Below are positions 58,528-64,000 of a stretch of 64,000 nt of DNA, piece after piece. The position numbers and the translations under genes were made by a program. The notes beneath the pieces are model-generated. The model was not told the DNA's origin. It ran no database searches and saw nothing but the letters and a program-made list of their open reading frames with translations. Origin of the DNA: Streptomyces hygroscopicus (GTDB taxonomy: Bacteria > Actinomycetota > Actinomycetes > Streptomycetales > Streptomycetaceae); the NCBI RefSeq assembly GCF_026168105.1, contig NZ_LBMW01000016.1, forward strand, positions 92,874 through 156,873, read 5' to 3'. Each line of letters begins with the position of its first letter. Within the stretch, counting starts at the first letter, position 1.

Positions 58528-58884
58528 ATGCCGCAGATCACCGTCGACTACTCCGCGCCGCTGGAGGGCTCGTTCGACCGGCGTGGGTTCGCGCTCGCGC
58601 TGCACGCCGAGACGGTCGAGATCGCGGCCGCGCGGATCGCGGCGTGCGAAACGCAGTTCCGCCGCACCGAGGACACCACCGTCGGTGCCGAGCCGGACGG
58701 GCACGCCATCGTGCACGTCACCGTGGGACTGCTGGCCGGACGCACCGACGAGACCAAGGCCAGGCTCGCCGAGGCGACGCTGGGCCTGCTGCGGCAGTAC
58801 CTGAAGCCCGCCGGGGGAGTGGCGTTGCACGTGTCCGCCGAGGTACGGGACCTCGATCCGTCGTACCGCAAGTTCGAGGGCTGA
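58528..58884 (+). CDS. 5-carboxymethyl-2-hydroxymuconate isomerase-like tautomerase
   Basis: A 118-residue protein of the MIF/tautomerase superfamily. It begins M-PQITVDYSAP, exposing the catalytic proline after Met removal. It has the CHMI pattern ALHAETVEIAAARIAACETQ in the first half and HVTVGLLAGRTDETKARLAE in the second, ending in VSAEVRDLDPSYRKFEG. The known enzyme acts in homoprotocatechuate breakdown, but no other genes of that pathway are nearby, so the physiological substrate may differ. AGGAG precedes ATG 58528. It follows the phosphatase gene by 28 bp and may be cotranscribed. It converges on a TetR gene with a 6-bp gap. Confidence 0.88.
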   Translation: MPQITVDYSAPLEGSFDRRGFALALHAETVEIAAARIAACETQFRRTEDTTVGAEPDGHAIVHVTVGLLAGRTDETKARLAEATLGLLRQYLKPAGGVALHVSAEVRDLDPSYRKFEG

Positions 58885-58890
58885 CGGCGT

Positions 58891-59607
58891 TCAGGACGCC
58901 AGCGCGACCAGACGGGCGACCAGGTCGCTGAAGGGCCCGTTTGCCGGCTCGTTCCTCAGCACCCGCCGCAGCAGCGCCGCCATCTCCTGGTCGTAGGCGG
59001 CGCTCACCGCCACCAGCGCCGCGAAGTCCCGCACGAGTTGTGCCTCCAGCTCGCGGCGCGGGATCCGACGTCCGTCCAACCAGATCAGCGCCGTCGACTC
59101 GACGAGCGAAATCCAGGAACGGATGACCAGTTCCAGCCGCGCGGGCGGCTCCTGGATCTCCAGGTGCGCAAGGATCTGGACATACGCCTCCTGCCGCACC
59201 GAGTCGACCAGTGCGTTGGTGCGTGACACCGCATCCATCGAGCGGACTCCGTCCGCCGAGACGGCCGGGCCGCCGCGCATCAACGCCGAGAATCCTGGCC
59301 CGTGGTCGTCGACGAAGTCGAAGAAGCGGCGCATCACCCGCAGCAGTCGTGTCCCCAGCGGGCCCTTCTGCGGCTCCACGAACCGCGCCGCCAGATCCTC
59401 GGACGCCCGCTTCAACGCAGCCTCGTACAGGCTGATTTTGCCGGGAAAGTAGTGATAGACCAGCGGCCGCGAGATTCCCGCGGCCGACGCTATCTCGTCG
59501 ATGGACACCTCGTCGGGAGAGCGCTGGCTGAACAGTTCGAGCGCGACGCCGATCAACTGCTGCCGTCGCTCCTCGACTCCCATTCTGCGGCGTATCCCGG
59601 TACTCAT
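58891..59607 (-). CDS. TetR-family regulator
   Basis: A 238-residue repressor. The helix-turn-helix is VSIDEIASAAGISRPLVYHY followed by FPGKISLYEAALK. An upstream RRQQLIGVALELFSQRSPDE helix completes the TetR N-terminus. The C-terminal domain is helical, with SWISLVESTALIWLDGRRIP typical of larger TetR regulators of lipid or acyl-CoA metabolism. The start is ATG 59607 (possibly the internal ATG at codon 9); no strong ribosome-binding site is present. It is the only regulator near the sigma-like membrane protein upstream on the same strand (78-bp gap). Its targets are unknown. Confidence 0.88.
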   Translation of the reverse strand: MSTGIRRRMGVEERRQQLIGVALELFSQRSPDEVSIDEIASAAGISRPLVYHYFPGKISLYEAALKRASEDLAARFVEPQKGPLGTRLLRVMRRFFDFVDDHGPGFSALMRGGPAVSADGVRSMDAVSRTNALVDSVRQEAYVQILAHLEIQEPPARLELVIRSWISLVESTALIWLDGRRIPRRELEAQLVRDFAALVAVSAAYDQEMAALLRRVLRNEPANGPFSDLVARLVALAS

Positions 59608-59685
59608 GCGAACACCTTACCGATTGAATCCAGCCGCGAACCGGCCGGATCCAACACGCGTGTTCACATCTTCGGCACACATCCC

Positions 59686-61599
59686 TCACCGAAGCCCACC
59701 GACCGTCCGTCCGTCGGCCAGGGTCCCCTTCAGGCCGGCCTGCGCCCCCTGCTTCGCGCGCACCGCAAGCAGAGGGCCCCGCGCCGATCCGTTCACGCCA
59801 CCGGTCGCCGTGACCGCCTTGGTGTCCTCGCTCCCGGCGGCCAGCAGATACCAGGCTCCTGCCGCCGACTTCCACAGCACACCGGCCAGCACATGCGGAT
59901 CCTTCGCGCCACACGCCGCCACGCCCTCGGACTGCGCCGCCACCGCCCCGTACCGTCCACCCGGCGTGTGGAACTGCGCCAGCACCCGCTGCCCCCCGCC
60001 CCGCCAGGTCTCCGCCCGTGTGCACACCCATGCCGCGCCCCCGGACCCGTCCGGCAGCGTCTGCCGCGCGTACTCCCACGCGTTCACGGACCGCACGCCC
60101 TGCGACCGCGCCGCCGCCAGCGAGCACGCGTACGGTGCCCAGGCACGCAGCGCCGTCGCCGCGGACGCCTCGTGGGGCGCGGTCGGCCGTCCCTCGGTCA
60201 GATGCGCGGGCGTGAGCTCCCCGAGGTCGGTCAGCAGCCGGGTGCCCGATCCGTCGGTCAGCTGCAGCACGTTCCACGACGTGCACGAGCCGGTCTGCTG
60301 CCCCGGAACGGCCAGCGGCGCGGTCACCCCGCCGACCAGGCCCAGGTCCGTCGCCCCGGAAGGTGGCTTCAGAAGATCCCGCTCGGCCGCCCCTGTCACC
60401 CAAGGGGCCGTCAGATAACGCACGTTGCCGTCGGCCCGGTCCAGCACCACCGCGTCGGCCTCGGCCCCGGACGCCGCGTCGACCCGGGCGAAGTCGAGCG
60501 CGGCCCCGCTCGCGCCGTCCTTCGGCTCGGCGTAGCGCACGATGCGCAGACCGTCGTAGAAGACCACCACGTGCGCGGCGTCGACCCCGCCCGCGTACAG
60601 CAGTTGCGGCGGTCCGGCCGGAGGGCCCGACGGGGTTGTGGGGGTCGCGGAGACCTGGACGGATCCGCCGGGCCGAGCCCACACGGCGAGTGCCCGGCGC
60701 AGCAGCGCCCTGTCACCCGTCAGGTCGCCGCGCGCGGGCCACACGGAGAAGTCCGTGCGCGCCGACGTCCGCCATGTGGCGGGGGACACCCTCGTCACCT
60801 TGGCCGGGTCCAGGGCGGCCAGGGCGGCCGGATTCTGTGCGTACGACGGGGCGGCCGCGCCGTCCTGGCCCCAGCCGCCGCTCGGCATCGCGAGCAGCGC
60901 GCCGCACACCGCGGCGGCTGCCGCGGCGGCGAGCGCGGCCTTCCAATGGTGACGGCGTCGCATCAGATCGGTGGGGCGCGCCTGCAGCGAACACGGGTCG
61001 AACTCGGCGGAGCCGAGCAACGCGTCCTGCGCCGGTACGCCCGTGGCCGCGCGGACGGCCGCCGCCGGGTCCGCCACGCCCGCCGCCGCGAGCATCTTGC
61101 GCACGCCGTCCTCGGAGAGCTTCTCCAGGCCGCGCAGCACATAGGCGGCCCGGGCCGGCCCGGCGAGCCTCGACAGCCGCTGGTCCAGGGCGAGTTCGTC
61201 GGCGCCGCCCGACCGCGGGAACAGCCGCAGCCCCCACACCTGGGGGAGCAGCGGCGGCAGTTGCGACCGCCTCGGCCAGGCCGTGCGCCTGAGCGGCAGA
61301 CCCGCCTCCAGCGCCGTACGCACCACCTGGAGGCGCAGCAAGGAGTACCCGGGGTCGCCGTCACGGCCGGCCTGGGCCGGGATCACGGGGGCGGACGACC
61401 GCCCGCGCGGCAGTGCCCGCTGGGTGAGGGCGTGCGCGGTCAGCACCCGCCGGTTGCGGCCGAGGCCCGGCGGCAGGATCAGATAGGCCAGCCGGACGAG
61501 CCGGGGATAGTGCTCGACGAGCGCGGCCTCGGCCTGCTCCACGTCGACGAGCGGTCCGGAGGCCGAAGCCGGGCCCGGGGCGACATCCTGTGACTGCAC
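59686..61599 (-). CDS. Membrane protein with a sigma-factor-like cytoplasmic N-terminus and a large outer domain
   Basis: A 637-residue protein read from GTG 61599. The first 200 residues resemble a degenerate ECF sigma factor: a region-2-like helix EQAEAALVEHYPRLVRLAYL and, later, a region-4-like stretch DQRLSRLAGPARAAYVLRGL followed by EKLSEDGVRKMLAAAGVADP. One membrane helix follows (WKAALAAAAAAAVCGALLAM, about residues 218-237). About 400 outward residues of beta-rich sequence come next, with short hydrophobic strands (VDAAHVVVFYDGLRIVRYAE, then GAVAAQSEGVAACGAKDPHV). No catalytic motif was found. Similar Streptomyces proteins are annotated as hypothetical. The sigma resemblance is by pattern; it may be an ancient sigma-derived sensor rather than an active factor. 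The start has weak support. Confidence 0.6.
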   Translation of the reverse strand: MQSQDVAPGPASASGPLVDVEQAEAALVEHYPRLVRLAYLILPPGLGRNRRVLTAHALTQRALPRGRSSAPVIPAQAGRDGDPGYSLLRLQVVRTALEAGLPLRRTAWPRRSQLPPLLPQVWGLRLFPRSGGADELALDQRLSRLAGPARAAYVLRGLEKLSEDGVRKMLAAAGVADPAAAVRAATGVPAQDALLGSAEFDPCSLQARPTDLMRRRHHWKAALAAAAAAAVCGALLAMPSGGWGQDGAAAPSYAQNPAALAALDPAKVTRVSPATWRTSARTDFSVWPARGDLTGDRALLRRALAVWARPGGSVQVSATPTTPSGPPAGPPQLLYAGGVDAAHVVVFYDGLRIVRYAEPKDGASGAALDFARVDAASGAEADAVVLDRADGNVRYLTAPWVTGAAERDLLKPPSGATDLGLVGGVTAPLAVPGQQTGSCTSWNVLQLTDGSGTRLLTDLGELTPAHLTEGRPTAPHEASAATALRAWAPYACSLAAARSQGVRSVNAWEYARQTLPDGSGGAAWVCTRAETWRGGGQRVLAQFHTPGGRYGAVAAQSEGVAACGAKDPHVLAGVLWKSAAGAWYLLAAGSEDTKAVTATGGVNGSARGPLLAVRAKQGAQAGLKGTLADGRTVGGLR

Positions 61600-61792
61600 G
61601 TGGGGCAAAACGAGCGAGACGGTGGTTGGTCACCTGGATGGCGGAACCGTTCGACGCCACGGCAGCAGCGCGTCGTGGCGAGCAGCAGCATGTCGGCACG
61701 CCGATCGCCGTCCGTGCGCCGGTCACCGCGGCGAGCGCCCCGACGGCAGGGTGGCAACGGCGTCTTGTGGGTCTCGGGCTCGCCCGGCCGGT

Positions 61793-61832
61793 GGCCTGTG
61801 GCGTCCGGGCTCGGCCTGTGGCGTCCGGGCTC
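61793..61832. repeat. 20-bp perfect tandem duplication
   Basis: GGCCTGTGGCGTCCGGGCTC occurs twice in a row in the 262-bp gap between the sigma-like gene and the TPR gene. Related CGGCAGGGTGG words flank it at about 61744 and 61836. No coding function was seen in this gap. Confidence 0.8.
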
Positions 61833-61861
61833 GAACGGCAGGGTGGAACCGAGCGGGACGG

Positions 61862-62389
61862 TCAGTCCTCGGGCTCGACCAGCAGACGCGCATAGTTGGC
61901 CATGGACCGCTGATAGCGCGGCAGATGAGGCGCGAGCGCGCCGAGGACCAGGGACAGGCCCTCGCGGTCGCGGCCCAGGCTGGACAGACACAGGGCCAGA
62001 CAGGCGCGTATGGCGTCGTCCAGCTCGTCGGAGGGCGCGTCGAGTTCGGGAGTGAGCAGCTCGACACCCTCCTCCGGCCGCCCGACGTTCCGCAGCGAAC
62101 TGGACAGCTGGATCCTGGCCCGGCGGCCGCGGTAGCCGTCGAGGCCGCGCGCCAGCGCCTCGCGGTACAGCGGCACCGCCTGGTCCGAGTGGCCCGTGGA
62201 GTCCCAGGCGCAGGCTCGCTCGAACGGCCCCAGCGGGCTGCCGTCGGGCAGTTCGGCCACGAGGGCGTCGATCACCGCGCGGAACTCCGCGGCGCCCGCA
62301 GCGGAGCCGCCCTTGGATGCAGTCCCGGCGTAGTCGTCGAAGGCCGCCCACGCCGCGGCGACCCGCTTCTCCCAGTCCTGGGTGCTCAT
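61862..62389 (-). CDS. Tetratricopeptide repeat protein
   Basis: A 175-residue soluble helical protein with an AGGGGGA site before ATG 62389. Helical pairs typical of the TPR_5 group appear as PFERACAWDSTGHSDQAVPL followed by YREALARGLDGYRGRRARIQ, then LSSSLRNVGRPEEGVELLTP and LALCLSSLGRDREGLSLVLG. The repeats make about three TPR units after an N-terminal cap. Such small proteins usually serve as protein-protein adaptors; no partner is evident. It is divergent from the His-rich lipoprotein gene and followed on its own strand by a tandem-repeat gap and the sigma-like membrane protein. Confidence 0.82.
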   Translation of the reverse strand: MSTQDWEKRVAAAWAAFDDYAGTASKGGSAAGAAEFRAVIDALVAELPDGSPLGPFERACAWDSTGHSDQAVPLYREALARGLDGYRGRRARIQLSSSLRNVGRPEEGVELLTPELDAPSDELDDAIRACLALCLSSLGRDREGLSLVLGALAPHLPRYQRSMANYARLLVEPED

Positions 62390-62578
62390 ACGTCCCCCTG
62401 TCTCGCATGCCGACGCGGCACACTTTCGCACACCCGTGCCCGTCGGAACAGCGGATTTCGATGATCTTGGAGGGAGAGCCGTCGTGCCATTGAGCACGGC
62501 GCGCGCCGCAGCCGTACGGAGGGAAAGGGCCCTAGCGGGGGCTTCCAGCAGCATGGGCCGGAACGACCGGAGGAACAC

Positions 62579-63037
62579 ATGAGGTGGACGCGCGAGAAGC
62601 TGGCGGCCGGCGCGGCCGTCGCCCTGCTGGTGCTGACCGGCTGCGGCGGGTCGGGCGGGGCGGGCGCTGCGAAGGCCACGGTCCCGCCGACCGCGACCGG
62701 CAGCCTGGAGGACCTTGCGGCGGACGTGCAGTGCAAGCCGAACATCCAGACCGACGCCGATGAGATCCGCCAGGCCATCTGCACCAATTCCGACGGGAAG
62801 TTCGTGCTCGCGACCTTCGCCACCGACCGCGGACAGCGTGAGTGGATCAACGACGCCAAGGACTACGGCGGTTTCTACCTGGTGGGCAGCAAGTGGGTCG
62901 CCGTCGGCGGCGACGGAGTGGTCAAGGCGCTGCGCGGCAAGCTCGGAGGGGAGCTGGAGACCGGGGTCGACCACCACGCCCACTCCGGCCAGAGCGGCCA
63001 CTCCGGGCACAGCGAACACGCCGGTCACAGCGGCTGA
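62579..63037 (+). CDS. Secreted lipoprotein with a histidine-rich tail
   Basis: A 152-residue protein with a GGAGG site before ATG 62579. The signal peptide ends in a clear lipobox, VLTGC (Cys about residue 22). The mature domain (DLAADVQCKPNIQTDADEIR, then AICTNSDGKFVLATFATDRG) is a small alpha/beta unit with two cysteines likely to form a disulphide. The last 20 residues are His/Ser/Gly-rich (DHHAHSGQSGHSGHSEHAGH), a pattern that binds zinc, nickel or copper. Function unknown; metal scavenging or sensing outside the cell is inference. A perfect terminator follows. It converges on a DUF1996 gene. Confidence 0.85.
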   Translation: MRWTREKLAAGAAVALLVLTGCGGSGGAGAAKATVPPTATGSLEDLAADVQCKPNIQTDADEIRQAICTNSDGKFVLATFATDRGQREWINDAKDYGGFYLVGSKWVAVGGDGVVKALRGKLGGELETGVDHHAHSGQSGHSGHSEHAGHSG

Positions 63038-63057
63038 GCCACTGTCGCGTACAGGCC

Positions 63058-63093
63058 GAAGGCCGGTGGCGGGATCTCCCGCCACCGGCCTTC
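63058..63093. terminator. Strong bidirectional terminator after the lipoprotein gene
   Basis: Perfect 16-bp stem (GAAGGCCGGTGGCGGG and complement) with an ATCT loop, between the convergent lipoprotein and DUF1996 genes. Confidence 0.9.
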
Positions 63094-63127
63094 TTCAGTG
63101 GGTCACCGGCTCAGTGGATACCGGCTG

Positions 63128-63179
63128 ATGGATCACTGGCACCTCCGGCCGGAATGGATCACTGGCACCTCCGGCCGGA
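63128..63179. repeat. 26-bp perfect tandem duplication over the 3' end of the DUF1996 gene
   Basis: Two identical units start at 63128 and 63154, each beginning ATGGATCACTGGCACCTCCG. The second contains the stop and last codons of the DUF1996 gene, so the first is a duplicated gene end lying just beyond the stop. Confidence 0.9.
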
Positions 63180-64000
63180 GTTGATGCAGTTGGCGATCTT
63201 GTTCGCCAGACCGCCGGTCGTGACGCTGATGAAGTCGTCGTGGTCCGTGATGGCCTTGTGCAACTGCTCCGGGAAGCCGTCCACCGCGTAGGCGTTCTTC
63301 ACCTGGCCGTTCTGGATGACCGGCTGCGGCACGTTGTACACCAGGCGCATCGTCAGCTGCGGGATCGCCTTGAAGCCGTTCTGGCAGTTGCCATTGGCGT
63401 CGGCGAACGCGACGTGCGTACGGTGGTTGGCGCTGTCGATGTTCTGGCCGTCCCAGCAGCTCTGGAAGGCGAACGTCCGGACGACGTTGCTGCCCTGCGG
63501 ACAGATCGGGTACTTGTCCGTCAGCTGCACCTTGTTCTCGAAGCCGGTGCAGCTCCAGTGCGCGTTGGCGTTGCCCGGGCCGTTGGTGAAGGCCTTGGCG
63601 TCACCGGTGATGATGCGCAGGAACTGCGGCATCGCGACGACCTTGCCGGTCGGGTTGCCGACGTACTTGATCTGGGCCTGCTTGGCGACCAGGATCCGGC
63701 CGACGTTGCCTTCCTTGCCGCCGCCGAGGGCGTTCTGGTCGAAGTCCTGCGTGCCGTCCTGGACACGCACCACCGGCCAGTAGTACGCCGACAGGTCGTT
63801 CTTGTTCTGGCAGCTCGTCCCGCCCTGCAGGAACGTGTTGTTGCTGGAGAACGCGTTGACCTTCTGGTTGCCGACGTAGTCGTGCAGGTGGTGCGCGCCA
63901 TTGGTCACGCCGGGCGCCACGATCACGTTGTCGGTGTTGTGGTTGCCGTTCGCGTTCACACCGCACAGCGTGGTGAACGAACCGGTCGACGCGTTGCCGT
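63159..64000 (-). CDS. DUF1996 domain secreted protein (partial, 5' end outside the window)
   Basis: The frame enters from the right edge and ends at 63159; about 280 residues are visible. Diagnostic DUF1996 segments are CGVNANGNHNTDNVIVAPG, GAHHLHDYVGNQKVNAFSSN, LQGGTSCQNKNDLSAYYWPV and FQSCWDGQNIDSANHRTHVA, with ITDHDDFISVTTGGLANKIA near the end. The several conserved His, Cys and Trp residues recall carbohydrate-active or copper-binding fungal and actinobacterial secreted proteins, but no activity is proved. The C-terminus NCINSGRRCQ falls inside a tandem-duplicated DNA segment. The signal peptide is not visible. Confidence 0.88.
   Translation of the reverse strand, partial: GNASTGSFTTLCGVNANGNHNTDNVIVAPGVTNGAHHLHDYVGNQKVNAFSSNNTFLQGGTSCQNKNDLSAYYWPVVRVQDGTQDFDQNALGGGKEGNVGRILVAKQAQIKYVGNPTGKVVAMPQFLRIITGDAKAFTNGPGNANAHWSCTGFENKVQLTDKYPICPQGSNVVRTFAFQSCWDGQNIDSANHRTHVAFADANGNCQNGFKAIPQLTMRLVYNVPQPVIQNGQVKNAYAVDGFPEQLHKAITDHDDFISVTTGGLANKIANCINSGRRCQ

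Noticed and set aside
1..64000. tRNA, rRNA, insertion sequence or prophage genes
   Set aside because: No cloverleaf-like segment with a conserved T-arm, no transposase or integrase motif and no attachment-site duplication was seen when reading both strands; a covariance search was not possible.

Overview
The window is a piece of a Streptomyces chromosome. It has about 70% G+C, strong G/C bias at third codon positions, short intergenic gaps with long GC-rich hairpins, frequent GTG starts and ATGA/GTGA start-stop overlaps. Gene content is actinobacterial: glnE, a GlnA2-type glutamine synthetase, a malR-malEFG-aglA cluster without its own ATPase, an AfsR/SARP regulator, F420 enzymology, DUF1996, DUF305/DUF3105 and sedolisin. 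No rRNA, tRNA, insertion sequence, prophage or CRISPR array was seen.

Layout. 0-10 kb: end of a beta-lactamase-like gene, an Rsm22-type rRNA methyltransferase, a primase/polymerase-like protein, a lipoprotein, a coding remnant, a PhzF-like isomerase converging on a haem oxygenase, methionine aminopeptidase (map), an MFS exporter, a SIS-like protein, the F420:NADP+ reductase npdG and a small membrane protein. 10-17 kb: an M50 site-2 protease, a 1,099-residue SARP/NB-ARC/TPR regulator, a DrrA/DrrB-type ABC exporter preceded by helically phased short repeats, and panB. 17-25 kb: a drug-export MFS gene with a palindromic operator and its TetR regulator, a membrane-anchored endonuclease/exonuclease/phosphatase-fold protein, a second MFS exporter, a 640-bp GC-rich gene-free stretch, and nadE. 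25-33 kb: an alpha/beta-hydrolase preceded by a 20-bp tandem repeat, a secreted sedolisin, a coupled DUF3105-DUF305 membrane pair, an Rrf2/NsrR-type regulator converging on flavohaemoglobin hmpA (both with NsrR-like sites), and glnA2.

32.8-34.5 kb is a compositional oddity. It holds two overlapping small reading frames with TTA codons on the minus strand and a membrane protein that looks like an M48 peptidase whose HExxH has been lost. 34.5-38 kb is a tightly coupled minus-strand operon: secreted phosphoesterase, MFS transporter, TolB-like beta-propeller. glnE and a PAP2-type membrane phosphatase follow.

42-57 kb is a starch and maltodextrin island: malR divergent from malE-malF-malG and an intracellular alpha-glucosidase, then a secreted alpha-amylase with two CBM20 domains divergent from a giant secreted protein with two GH13 catalytic domains (alpha-amylase plus pullulanase type). 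The secreted enzymes would cut starch, pullulan or glycogen outside the cell, MalEFG (energised by an ATPase elsewhere) would import the maltodextrins, and AglA would hydrolyse them. Related TTGC/GCAA motifs in both divergent promoter regions suggest common control by MalR.

The last 7 kb hold a REC-GAF-SpoIIE phosphatase, a CHMI-type tautomerase, a TetR regulator, an unusual sigma-factor-like membrane protein, a TPR protein, a His-rich lipoprotein and the C-terminal part of a DUF1996 protein.

Limits: everything was read by eye. Family calls rest on recognised motifs, start codons on ribosome-binding sites and overlaps, and regulatory sites are predictions.
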